From contig NZ_BATR01000104.1 of assembly GCF_000739655.1 (NCBI RefSeq), positions 124,001-188,000 of the forward strand: a stretch of DNA of 64,000 nucleotides. Reading direction: 5' to 3'. Numbering within the stretch: position 1 is the first letter of the stretch; each line of letters starts with the position of its first letter. The notes under the pieces are model-generated. The model had not been told where the DNA came from. It was given only the letters and a program-made list of their open reading frames with translations, and made no database searches. Source of the DNA: Verrucomicrobium sp. BvORR106. Lineage in GTDB: Bacteria > Verrucomicrobiota > Verrucomicrobiia > Verrucomicrobiales > Verrucomicrobiaceae. The translations under genes were made by a program, and so were the position numbers. Of this stretch, positions 24,249 to 32,339 are shown in pieces.

Positions 24249-25922
24249 CTATCGACGCCATTGGTAGTTCCAGCGCTCGGAAATGGGATTTTTGTCGTCG
24301 AGCAGGTCAGAAGTGATTTCCAGCAACTTGGTGGCGGGCGGAATATCGAGCTTGAAGAACGCACGCCAGCCGCCGGTTTCCGGGTTGGCCATCACCCGCT
24401 TGTCCAACACCTTTGCATCTCCCTGAATATTGACCGCGACGTCCGGCACCCAGCCCGCAGGCTTGTTGGCAGGTACGGGACCTCTTGTGAAGTCCAGGAC
24501 GAACACGAAGTCGTTCGGGATCTCCGTGGTGGCGACACCTTCACCCCAGCGGGTGGCGGTGACCTTGGCCAGGCCGTGCTCGTGTTCCTTCAGCCAGTTG
24601 AGCTTGTAGGCAAACCGAAGCGGTTCTGTGGAGGTGGGGAAAATGTCTGGTTCCCAGAGGGTGACCACGTTGTCCCAAGTCTCTTCACCGGTGGGGATTT
24701 CAATCAAGTGCAGCTTGCCGCGGCCGAAGCCTTCGATGGGCTCCACCCACACGGCAACGCGCTCGTGGTAACGGGCCTCAAGGTCTTCGAAGTTCTTGAA
24801 CTCGCGGTCACGCTTCTGCAGACCGAAGCCTTTGATACCTTCGATGGCGAAAACGCTGTGGCGAAGTTCCCGTCCGTTGTCCAAGGGACGCCAGAGAGTG
24901 GGCGCGTGGGCTTGCTCGATGAGCAGCCCGTCGGAGTCGTGCACTTCAGGGCGGAAGTCGAGTGGCTTGGGGTGCGTGTTCTCCCCGTACCAGAACATGC
25001 TGGAGAAAGGAGCCAGACCCAGAAGCTTCACTACCTTGCGTAGGAAGATGGAGCCACTGATGCGCATGACGGTGGTTTCACCGGGCTCGATTTCAAACTC
25101 GTAGGCTCCGGTCACGCTGGGGCCATTCAGCAGGGCGTAGAAGTGGAACACCTTGTCACCCGGTTTAGGGGTGAGGAACCAGAAGTGGGTGAAGTCAGGG
25201 AACTCCTCGGGCTCGCCCCCTACGGTGTTGATGGCCAGACCGCGGGCGGAGAGGCCCCAGCCCTGCTTGGAGGTGACGGCGCGGAAGTAGCTGGCTCCCA
25301 TGAACACCATGAACTCAAAACGCTTGTCGAGCAGCGTGTCCGGAGCCAGGAGGCGCATGCCGCTGTAGCCGTTCGGATAGATCGCCTGATCGGGAACCTT
25401 CAGATCGCCATAGTTGAAGAGCGTTTTGTCGAAGGGGATGAAGGTGGGCTGGCCGCCGTCAATCTGGAAGTATTCGACGGGTTTCCGGAACATCCAACCG
25501 GGATGGAAAAACTCCACCTTGTAGGAATGGTCCACATCGCCATAGAGCGCCTTGTCAGGCTTGAACCGAATTTGACGGTGGCCGTCATACTTCAGGCTCT
25601 CGAAAAACGGATCCAGTTTCATGGTCGGAGCCACATAGGGCTTCTGAGCCAACTGGGATGCGTAGGCCTCGAGGTCGAGGTAGGTGCGAATGGGTGGGAT
25701 GCCCGCCACGGGCGATGGAGCAACCTCCACGGGGACGGCTGGCGCTGGCGCTGGCGCCGGAGCGGGTGCTGGCGCAGGTGTAGGCGCCGGAGCCGGGTTG
25801 TTGGGTACGGCTTGCGGGGCGGGCGCAGGCGCTGGAGAGGGTGCCGGTGCGGGAGTTTGCGCCACGGCGGGCAGCGACAAGACCAACGAGCACAGACCTG
25901 CGAGAGTGTAACGGCGATGCAT
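24249..25922 (-). CDS. opgG: Glucans biosynthesis protein G (periplasmic)
   Basis: About 557 residues; OpgG acts in the periplasm on the glucan backbone made by OpgH (OpgG-family proteins have recently been linked to beta-glucan-active enzymes). A signal peptide (LAGLCSLVLSLPAVAQ) is followed by an unusual Ala-Pro repeat linker (about 23-75), then the MdoG domain: LEAYASQLAQKPYVAP, KLDPFFESLKYDGHRQIRF, FMVFMGASYFRAV, GYSGMRLL and APFSSMFWYGENT. The Ala-Pro linker is absent from E. coli OpgG and may span the periplasm or peptidoglycan. ATG 25922 gives the signal peptide at once; a GTG at 25937 is the alternative. It is first in the opgG-unknown-opgH operon. Confidence 0.92.
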   Translation of the reverse strand: MHRRYTLAGLCSLVLSLPAVAQTPAPAPSPAPAPAPQAVPNNPAPAPTPAPAPAPAPAPAPAVPVEVAPSPVAGIPPIRTYLDLEAYASQLAQKPYVAPTMKLDPFFESLKYDGHRQIRFKPDKALYGDVDHSYKVEFFHPGWMFRKPVEYFQIDGGQPTFIPFDKTLFNYGDLKVPDQAIYPNGYSGMRLLAPDTLLDKRFEFMVFMGASYFRAVTSKQGWGLSARGLAINTVGGEPEEFPDFTHFWFLTPKPGDKVFHFYALLNGPSVTGAYEFEIEPGETTVMRISGSIFLRKVVKLLGLAPFSSMFWYGENTHPKPLDFRPEVHDSDGLLIEQAHAPTLWRPLDNGRELRHSVFAIEGIKGFGLQKRDREFKNFEDLEARYHERVAVWVEPIEGFGRGKLHLIEIPTGEETWDNVVTLWEPDIFPTSTEPLRFAYKLNWLKEHEHGLAKVTATRWGEGVATTEIPNDFVFVLDFTRGPVPANKPAGWVPDVAVNIQGDAKVLDKRVMANPETGGWRAFFKLDIPPATKLLEITSDLLDDKNPISERWNYQWRR

Positions 25923-25949
25923 AGTGCGATGCTTCACAGAAAAAGGTGC

Positions 25950-25978
25950 GGAAGCGCGGCAAGAATGCCGCGACTTCC
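25950..25978 (-). promoter_or_regulatory. Leader hairpin upstream of opgG
   Basis: GGAAG/CTTCC outer arms and CGCGGCA/TGCCGCG inner arms around a 4-base loop, with a single bulge, located 28 bp before the opgG start. Its position in the presumed 5' untranslated region makes a role in opgG translation or mRNA stability possible. The rest of 25979-26142 is AT-richer and must hold the divergent promoters of opgG and the ClC gene. Confidence 0.45.
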
Positions 25979-26142
25979 ATTTCCGTCAAGCGTTGCGCGT
26001 GCCATGTTCAAAATGGAATATGCTGTGCAGGTTGCGGCAGACGGTTGCCGCGCTTAATTGCTATACACAAGCTAATGAATTCAGTGTTCATCATGGCAAG
26101 GGATGCTGGCAACTCACGGGGCGAGGGGGCCTGTTTTGAGGC

Positions 26143-27482
26143 ATGAACGTGGCGGGCGCAGAGCGTCGGTGGGCGACTGAGTTTGTCCAGATGTTCAGGG
26201 GCATACTCCTGGCCCTTCCGGTCGCCTTGCTGGCTGGCAGTGCGAGTGCCTTGTTTCTCCAAGCGCTGGACTGGGTCACTGCCTTGCAATGGGCTCACCC
26301 CCGGCTGCTTTGGGGGTTGCCAGCGGGAGGGCTGCTGGTGGGGGTGCTCTATCACTTTTGGGGGCGGGGTTCGGACAAGGGAAACAATCTGATCCTGGAG
26401 GAGATCCATACTCCTGGGGGAGGCGTGCCAGCCCGCATGGCTCCTTTGGTGCTCGTTGGAACCCTGGTCACTCACTTGTTCGGTGGCTCAGCGGGCCGGG
26501 AGGGGACGGCGGTGCAGATGGGAGGAAGTCTGGCTTCTCTGTTGTCCCGCTGGTTTCGACTGGGGCCAGCCCCGCGTCGGATGATGCTGATGTGTGGCGT
26601 TTCAGCGGGGTTCGGCTCCGTTTTTGGCACGCCGTTGGCCGGGGCGGTCTTTGCCATGGAGGTGCTGGTGGTGGGCCGGGTGCAATATGATGCATTGGTC
26701 CCGGTGCTGGTCGCCAGCATCGTGGGGGATGCCACCTGTGCCGCCTGGGGTGTGCATCACACGATTTATCATCTGGATGTCGCGCCCGGGTCCGGCAGCC
26801 ATGCCGCATTCAATGCGCTCTTGCTCTTGAAGGTGGCTGGTGCGGCCATTTGTTTTGGTCTGGCGAGCCGCCTGTTTTCAGAAGTGACACACGGGCTGCA
26901 GCGTGGCTTTGCCAGGATACTGCCTTTTGCTCCGCTTCGTCCGGTGCTGGGGGGGGGGTGGTGATCGGCTTAGTGTTTCTCTGTGGGACCCGGGATTTTC
27001 TTGGGTTGGGGGTGCATGCTCCGCCCGGTGGGGCGGTGTCCATCTTGTCCTCGTTTGAACCAGGCGGGGCATCCGGCTGGAGCTGGCTGGGGAAGCTAGT
27101 GTTCACCGGAGTGACCTTGGCCAGTGGATTTAAAGGGGGCGAGGTGACGCCGCTTTTTTATGTGGGGGCGACGCTGGGAAATGCACTGGGAGCGCTGCTC
27201 AATGAGCCTGTGGGCCTGTTTGCGGCACTCGGTTTCATTGCCATCTTTGCGGGGGCGGCAAACACGCCGCTGGCCTGCACCCTCATGGGTGTGGAGCTGT
27301 TTGGGGCGCACTATGCCGTCTATTTTGCCGTCGCCTGTTTTGTGGCATTCGTCTCCAGCGGGCATTCGGGCATCTACCTGTCGCAACGCATGGCGACGGG
27401 AAAGGGATCCCTGCCGGGGGACATGGGCAAGAGCGGGGTGAGCTTGCGCGATTGGAACAAGCCGCCGCCACCCCAGGGCTGA
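26143..27482 (+). pseudogene. ClC-type chloride channel/antiporter, frameshifted at a G10 tract
   Basis: The frame from ATG 26143 encodes the first half of a ClC protein: GSAGREGTAVQMGGSLASLL (GREGP-type motif with the gating Glu) and GSVFGTPLAGAVFAMEV. It ends at a TGA right after a run of ten G (26949-26958). The other half continues in a second frame ([16 protein letters not shown], then [22 protein letters not shown], the GGxFxPxxxxGA motif) to 27482. With eight or eleven G the protein would be a normal 445-446 residues. ClC proteins move chloride, fluoride or nitrate, often in exchange for protons. This is either a sequencing error, a recent null mutation, or a phase-variable tract. I typed it as a pseudogene because the frame as given is broken. 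Confidence 0.8.
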
Positions 27483-27539
27483 GGAAAGCAGTTGCCGCGA
27501 ACCAGGGTCTGGCGTTGCGAAGGAGACTGAAGAAGATAC

Positions 27540-27569
27540 AAAAACGGCCCGGTTCAAGGAACCGGGCCG
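27540..27569 (-). terminator. Rho-independent terminator of dapL
   Basis: Perfect 11-bp arms CGGCCCGGTTC (27545-27555)/GAACCGGGCCG (27559-27569) with a 3-base loop. On the minus strand the stem is followed by TTTTT, so it ends the dapL transcript; it can also block the convergent ClC transcript. Confidence 0.85.
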
Positions 27570-27615
27570 ACAAGATTCTGGTGCGGGCTCTGATGAGCCA
27601 CGGGGGTGATGAGGG

Positions 27616-28851
27616 CTATTTCAGCGCGGCGATGCGGCGGCAGACTTCCTCCACATTGGCGCGGCTGTTGAAGGCGCTGATGCGGAAGTAACCTTCACCG
27701 GCGCTGCCGAAGCCGCTGCCAGGAGTGATCACGACGTTCGCTTCGTTGAGCATCTTGTCGAACATCTGCCAGCTGGTGAGGCCAGCAGGGCAGCCGACCC
27801 AAACGTAGGGGGCGTTGACCCCGCCGAACACCGGAAGTCCGGCGTTTTTGCATGCTTCGACGAGCAGGGCGGCATTACCCATATAGTGCTCGATGAGCGC
27901 CTTGGTTTGAGTCTTGCCTTCAGCGGAGTAGAGAGCCTCTGCACCCTTCTGCACAATGTAGCTGGCACCATTGAACTTGGTGCTGTGGCGGCGGGACCAC
28001 AGAGGGTGCAGTGCCAGGGCTTCGCCATTCTTCTTGCGGCCCATGAGGGACTTGGGAATCACCACGTAGGCGCAGCGCACGCCGGTGAATCCGCCGTTCT
28101 TGGAGAAGCTGCGGAACTCAATGGCGCAGTCGCGGGCTCCTTCGATTTCAAAGATCGAATGGGGAATGGCAGGGTCTTGGATAAAGGCCTCGTAAGCGGC
28201 ATCATAGAACAGCACGGAGCCGTTCTCGCGGGCGTACTTCACCCATGCCTCAAGCTGGGCGCGTGTGGCGACAGCACCCGTAGGGTTGTTGGGATAGCAA
28301 AGATAAATCAGGTCCGCTTTCTCCTGGGGGATATCCGGCACAAACCCGTTCTCGGGCGTGCACTTGAGGTACACAAGACCGGCGTAGGCGCCGTTTTCGT
28401 CTGCCTCGCCAGTGTTGCCGATCATCACGTTGGTGTCCACGTACACGGGGTACACGGGGTCAGTGATGGCGATCGTGTTGCCCTGGCCAAAGATGTCCAG
28501 AATGTTGCCGGTGTCGCACTTGCTGCCATCACTGATGAAGATTTCATCGGCCTCGATCTGCAGACCGCGGGCCTTGTAGTCGTTGTCGGCAATGGCGTTG
28601 CGCAGGAAGTCGTAGCCCTGTTCCGGACCGTAGCCCTTGAAGGTGGAGCGGTTGCCAAGTTCATCCACCGCCTCGTGCATGGCGTAGCGAACGGCCTCAG
28701 GAAGGGCCTCGGTCACGTCACCGATACCGCAGCGGATGAGGCGCTTGGCGGCCTCAGGATTGCCCTCAGTGAAGGCTTTGACGCGGCGTGCGATTTCCGG
28801 GAAAAGGTAACCAGCCTTGAGCTTGAGGTAGTTTTCGTTGATGAGGGCCAT
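27616..28851 (-). CDS. dapL: LL-diaminopimelate aminotransferase
   Basis: A 411-residue PLP enzyme that converts tetrahydrodipicolinate directly to LL-diaminopimelate, the short lysine/peptidoglycan route used by Verrucomicrobiota, Chlamydiae and plants. [76 protein letters not shown] and the PLP-lysine motif [12 protein letters not shown] are all present, and length is typical for the family. ATG 28851 coincides with the family start; the longer frame to 28959 reads into a repeat. A strong terminator follows. Confidence 0.95.
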   Translation of the reverse strand: MALINENYLKLKAGYLFPEIARRVKAFTEGNPEAAKRLIRCGIGDVTEALPEAVRYAMHEAVDELGNRSTFKGYGPEQGYDFLRNAIADNDYKARGLQIEADEIFISDGSKCDTGNILDIFGQGNTIAITDPVYPVYVDTNVMIGNTGEADENGAYAGLVYLKCTPENGFVPDIPQEKADLIYLCYPNNPTGAVATRAQLEAWVKYARENGSVLFYDAAYEAFIQDPAIPHSIFEIEGARDCAIEFRSFSKNGGFTGVRCAYVVIPKSLMGRKKNGEALALHPLWSRRHSTKFNGASYIVQKGAEALYSAEGKTQTKALIEHYMGNAALLVEACKNAGLPVFGGVNAPYVWVGCPAGLTSWQMFDKMLNEANVVITPGSGFGSAGEGYFRISAFNSRANVEEVCRRIAALK

Positions 28852-28929
28852 GACGTGAACGGGTGATAGAGGGGAGTGAGGATAGCGAAGGTTGGGGGAA
28901 TGCCAAGTGATTCTAAAAAGGGAAGGGAG

Positions 28930-29197
28930 GAGGGGGAGTTTCGAAACTTCAAAAACCAAAATTCAAACTTCAAAGGGGTGCGCGAGAGTCAGGGATCAAT
29001 TGCGCGATGCGCTCTCCCTACAGTCTCCTAGGGTGATTGAATGTTGGGCCGGGCCGGGCCGGAATATCCCTCGCTCGGTTTTCTGAACGCTTCGTTGGGC
29101 GCGAACTCCTGCGCGGGGAGTTCAGATCTTTCGTCTGGGCTGGGCCGCCCTCAACTTGAGGATTGAATTTTGATTTTTGAAGTTTTGATATCCCTCC
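28930..29197. repeat. Inverted-repeat-bounded noncoding element
   Basis: The left arm at about 28930-28971 and the right arm at about 29160-29197 are imperfect inverted copies (core AATTTTGRTTTTTGAAGTTT, roughly 26 of 30 positions by eye, and a shared CTCCC edge). They enclose about 190 bp with no reading frame. Inside are a GGGCC triplication (about 29046-29062), a CCCTCGCTCGG motif and the hairpin GAACTCC/GGAGTTC (29103-29123), which resemble parts of the hairpin repeats at 34.6 and 51.9 kb. The element fills most of the 350-bp gap between dapL and the DUF421 gene and looks like a nonautonomous mobile or intergenic repeat unit. Confidence 0.55.
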
Positions 29198-29201
29198 GTA
29201 G

Positions 29202-29678
29202 TTAATCTGAGGCTTTCATTTTCTGCACCACGCTGATTTCCCCATTGTTCTCCAGCACCGCCAGACGGACTTCAGCCGGGGAGGTGCAGCCGTGGCGGCG
29301 GAGGGCGAGTTCCAATTCGTGCCGCGTAAGTTTGGCGTCGGACATGATTGCGTCATCCACCTGGCCTTTGTGAATGAGGACCTGGGGTTTGCCTTCGATG
29401 AGTGTCTCCAGCTTGCGGCTCTTGAAGGTGGCCAGACTGAAGAGGTAGTTAAGGCCCACCAGGGTGGCGGCGAGGACGAGGCCTCCGGTGATGGAGTTGT
29501 CTCCTCCGTTCATGGAGTTCTGCACTGCGTTGGAAAGAAGCAGGAGCAGGACGAGGTCGAAGGGCGCGAGCTGTCCTACTTGCCGCTTTCCGGTGACGCG
29601 TAGCATGAGCAGCACCAGCACGTACACCACCGCAGCGCGGACGACGAATTCCCACCAGGGCAGGGAGATAGACCACAT
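29202..29678 (-). CDS. DUF421 membrane protein (YetF-like)
   Basis: A 158-residue protein from ATG 29678. Two to three N-terminal membrane helices (FVVRAAVVYVLVLLMLRV; FDLVLLLLLSNAVQNSM; GGLVLAATLVGLNYLF) precede a cytoplasmic YetF-type domain (ESLIEGKPQVLIHKGQ-like: LETLIEGKPQVLIHKGQVDD; then RHELELALRRHGC and RLAVLENNGEISV). GKRQVGQLAPFDLV is a family hallmark. Function is unknown; YetF-type proteins in spore formers affect germination or spore traits. A terminator separates it from the upstream isomerase gene. Confidence 0.85.
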   Translation of the reverse strand: MWSISLPWWEFVVRAAVVYVLVLLMLRVTGKRQVGQLAPFDLVLLLLLSNAVQNSMNGGDNSITGGLVLAATLVGLNYLFSLATFKSRKLETLIEGKPQVLIHKGQVDDAIMSDAKLTRHELELALRRHGCTSPAEVRLAVLENNGEISVVQKMKASD

Positions 29679-29715
29679 GTCACCAGCATGTCCAAAATCG
29701 TGCCCTGCGAAAACG

Positions 29716-29747
29716 AAAAAAAGGCCCACCCCGCAATGGGATGGGCC
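29716..29747 (-). terminator. Rho-independent terminator of the isomerase gene
   Basis: On the minus strand the arms GGCCCAYCCC-type pair around a short loop (plus coordinates GGCCCA at 29723 to TGGGCC at 29747) and are followed by seven T. Confidence 0.8.
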
Positions 29748-29783
29748 AAAGGCAAAACAGGCAGGGAGGGACGGATCTTCAGA

Positions 29784-30701
29784 TCACGCCAGTTGAGCTC
29801 CCACCTTCTTGAGCAGGGTCTCAAGCTGGCGACCGTACTTCACATAGCTGTCGTACTGCTCCTTGGCCTTGGCCTCAGGGGAAAGGTCGTCGGCTGCGCC
29901 GGCACCGTGGAAGACGACGGCGACGTGCGGCTCGATGCTGATGTAGCCATCGTAACCGCTGGCAACTACGTCTGAGAGGATCTTTTCCACCTGACCGTCG
30001 CCTTCACCGGGGAAAGTATAGTCGGCATCGTTCTTCTCTTTGTTCCAGCGGCCGTCTTTGACGTGGATGTGCACCATGTGGGGCTTGATGGCCTGGTACA
30101 TCTCCCATGCGTCCTGCTTCTGGCCGGGACGGTCACGGTCGTCGATGAAAACGGGATTGCCGGTGTCGAACACCCATTTGATGCCGGGAACAGCTTCGTT
30201 CATGCGATTCACGTAGCTCACGCTCATGCCGCCCCAGTTCATGCAGTTCTCATGCACCACAGTCAGACCAGCGTCGTTGAAGCGCTTGTTGATCTCACGC
30301 ATGCGTTTGATGCGCTCGTCGGCCAGCTGGTCTTCCAGATCCTTGCCCGCTTCGTCTTTGCGCACGGCGTAGCTCATCACGCGGATCAACTTCGTGCCCA
30401 GCTTCTGCATGCGGGGGATGGCGCGGGCGATCTCCGCATCGGTGATGGAAAAGTCGTCTTCGATCTTGTGAGCCCAGTTGGCGATGATCGAACCGAAACC
30501 GCTGACCTTCATATTGGCGGCAGCGAGGGTTTCGCAGGCCTTTTCAAAGGTGGCCTCGGGCACCTCGTGCAGGTTGCCTTTCACGCCGTCGATCTCGATG
30601 ACGCGGGATTCGATGCTGTCCCATCCCAGTTCCTGGTGGGCCTTGATTTGCACGTCGAGGGACGCGCCTGCTTCGTCTGCGATGCCGGTGAGCTTGATCA
30701 T
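29784..30701 (-). CDS. Sugar phosphate isomerase/epimerase (xylose isomerase-like TIM barrel)
   Basis: A 305-residue cytoplasmic protein of the AP-endonuclease-2/xylose isomerase-like fold. LTGIADEAGASLDVQIKAH, IRVMSYAVRKDE, TVVHENCMNWGG (metal Glu), WVFDTGNPVF (metal Asp), MVHIHVKDGRW (metal His/Asp) and GYISIEPH (metal Glu) give the usual divalent-metal site. Members isomerise or epimerise sugars such as inosose or 3-keto-sugars; the exact substrate is unknown. It is followed by a strong terminator. Verrucomicrobia carry many such genes, often beside Gfo/Idh/MocA oxidoreductases; the one here (48555) is not adjacent. Confidence 0.85.
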   Translation of the reverse strand: MIKLTGIADEAGASLDVQIKAHQELGWDSIESRVIEIDGVKGNLHEVPEATFEKACETLAAANMKVSGFGSIIANWAHKIEDDFSITDAEIARAIPRMQKLGTKLIRVMSYAVRKDEAGKDLEDQLADERIKRMREINKRFNDAGLTVVHENCMNWGGMSVSYVNRMNEAVPGIKWVFDTGNPVFIDDRDRPGQKQDAWEMYQAIKPHMVHIHVKDGRWNKEKNDADYTFPGEGDGQVEKILSDVVASGYDGYISIEPHVAVVFHGAGAADDLSPEAKAKEQYDSYVKYGRQLETLLKKVGAQLA

Positions 30702-30834
30702 GGAACGTCAGAATTGGAACGATCCCCAACGGGGTGCAAGTACGGATTTCTCTCAATATGTGACAGGTTCTCCTGGCCGTGTGATCTTGTGATGGGCGGA
30801 TTTTTTGGGATGGTCCCGTGAAGCCGAACTGAAA

Positions 30835-31026
30835 ATGGACAAATCTCAGTATCTCCACACCCTCCAGTCCGCCCCACGGGCCTTCCCCAAGGCGGCGGGA
30901 TGGGGGCCGCCAGATCCAGCGTGGATCGCAGAGGCTTGGGATCTGCCAGAGGTGCAGAGTACGGTGGCAGCTGACTTTCCAGAGGAAGTCTACGGAGATC
31001 GTCAGTTTGGGGAGGCTTCTCCATGA
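30835..31026 (+). CDS. Small unrecognised protein coupled to DUF3142 lipoprotein
   Basis: A 63-residue soluble protein (MDKSQYLHTLQSAPRAFPKA, then GWGPPDPAWIAEAWDLPEVQ) that I do not recognise. Its TGA overlaps the ATG of the DUF3142 gene (ATGA at 31023-31026), and a GGGGAGG site for that gene lies inside its last codons. The overlap and the sensible amino-acid composition argue for a real gene. An in-frame alternative start lies at 30805. Confidence 0.5.
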   Translation: MDKSQYLHTLQSAPRAFPKAAGWGPPDPAWIAEAWDLPEVQSTVAADFPEEVYGDRQFGEASP

Positions 31027-32339
31027 ACAGGCTGGGTGCATTGGCGCTGCTGGCGGGAATCTCCAGCCTTTTGATCCTCTCTGGATGTCGGCAGGAGCAG
31101 CGGGCGAACGGTGATCTGATCCCGTCTCAATCACCTGCGGACCTCCCGCAACGGGCCTATGTGTGGCAGCGGGACTGGAGTGCTCCAGTGGCGAGGTCAC
31201 TTCGGGAGGGGAAGGACGTGCTGGCAGGTTGTGTGGTGCTGGGGGCCGAGGTGGAGTGGCGGAATGGTTCCCCTTTTCCGGTTCGACCCAAGATCGACTG
31301 GGATGCGCTGCGGTCCTTTGGGAAACCCATCGGTCTGGCTCTGAGAGTGGCTCCATACCCCGGTCCCTTCAGTGGAGAGGGGAGCGTGGTGGCCAGCCTG
31401 CAACAGGTGGCACAGGGCCTTCTCGCAGAGGCCCGCAGGGAAGGAGTGGAGGTTCAGGAGTTTCAGCTCGATTTCGATTGTGCCCAGAAGAAGCTCACCG
31501 GTTATGCCGCATGGGTGAAGGCGCTGCGACAAAGCGTAGGCTCCATGCCGCTGGTCATCACGGCGCTGCCTTCCTGGCTGTCGGAGCCCGCCTTTCCCAT
31601 CCTCGCCCGCGAAGCGAGGCGCTATGTGCTCCAAGTGCATTCGGTGTCCTCTCCTCTGGGTGATGACAGGACCCAGATCTGTGATCCTGCTCAGGCCAGG
31701 CGATGGGTGGCGCAGGCGTCGGCGATTGGGGTGCCGTTTGAAATCGCGCTGCCCACCTATCGGTCCTACGTGGGATACAGCCCGGAGGGCAAACTGGTGG
31801 GCGTGGCGTCAGATTCCGTGCGTCCCTCCTGGCCATCAGGCACCCGGATCAAGGAGTACGGGCTGGATGAGATCGCCATGGCGGCCATGATGAAAGAGTG
31901 GCTGATGAAGAGGCCTGCTCATGTGGAGGGCATCATGTGGTACCGCCTTCCCGTGGCCACGGATGAAAACAACTGGCGCTGGCCGACCCTGCGGGCGGTG
32001 ATGGAAGGACGCCCACCCAGCCAGAACTGGAAGGTGAGAGTGGAGGGGAGCAGTCACGCAGGAGGTGACTTGCCGAACCCGGTCGATCTGGTGTTGAGCA
32101 ATGCGGGTGAGTCAGACGAAGCTCCGAGCTGCCGGGTGGAAGTTCGCTGGGACACTGATGCCACCGCCGTTGCCGAGTCTCTGCCGGGTTGGGAGGTGCG
32201 GAAGGGGAAAAGGTCCGTCGTGTTTTTCCGTGCCGTTGGGAATGCGAGACGATTGCCGCCCGGAGGGGATTGTGCTATCGGCTGGCTGCGTCTGGAACCC
32301 GGCGCTCCAATCCATGTTGAAGTTGTCCCTGTCCGCTAG
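31023..32339 (+). CDS. DUF3142 family lipoprotein
   Basis: A 438-residue lipoprotein. The signal peptide ends in the lipobox LILSGC, so Cys22 would be lipidated and the protein anchored in a membrane. YVWQRDWSAPV, FQLDFDCAQKKLTGYAAWV, LVITALPSWLSEPAF, YVLQVHSVSSP, IALPTYRSYVGYS and GIMWYRLPVATDENNWRW match DUF3142, a probable TIM-barrel glycoside-hydrolase-like family without a characterised member known to me. The conserved Asp/Glu-type positions (FDxD in QLDFDC) look intact. It overlaps the small gene upstream by 4 bp and the TPR-like gene downstream by 26 bp, so the three genes form a tight operon. Confidence 0.85.
   Translation: MNRLGALALLAGISSLLILSGCRQEQRANGDLIPSQSPADLPQRAYVWQRDWSAPVARSLREGKDVLAGCVVLGAEVEWRNGSPFPVRPKIDWDALRSFGKPIGLALRVAPYPGPFSGEGSVVASLQQVAQGLLAEARREGVEVQEFQLDFDCAQKKLTGYAAWVKALRQSVGSMPLVITALPSWLSEPAFPILAREARRYVLQVHSVSSPLGDDRTQICDPAQARRWVAQASAIGVPFEIALPTYRSYVGYSPEGKLVGVASDSVRPSWPSGTRIKEYGLDEIAMAAMMKEWLMKRPAHVEGIMWYRLPVATDENNWRWPTLRAVMEGRPPSQNWKVRVEGSSHAGGDLPNPVDLVLSNAGESDEAPSCRVEVRWDTDATAVAESLPGWEVRKGKRSVVFFRAVGNARRLPPGGDCAIGWLRLEPGAPIHVEVVPVR

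Noticed and set aside
25979-26142. Fluoride riboswitch upstream of the ClC gene
   Set aside because: The conserved crcB-motif elements are not visible in this stretch.
27886-28866. 326-residue plus-strand frame antisense to dapL
   Set aside because: Gly/Val/His-rich shadow; dapL is unambiguous.
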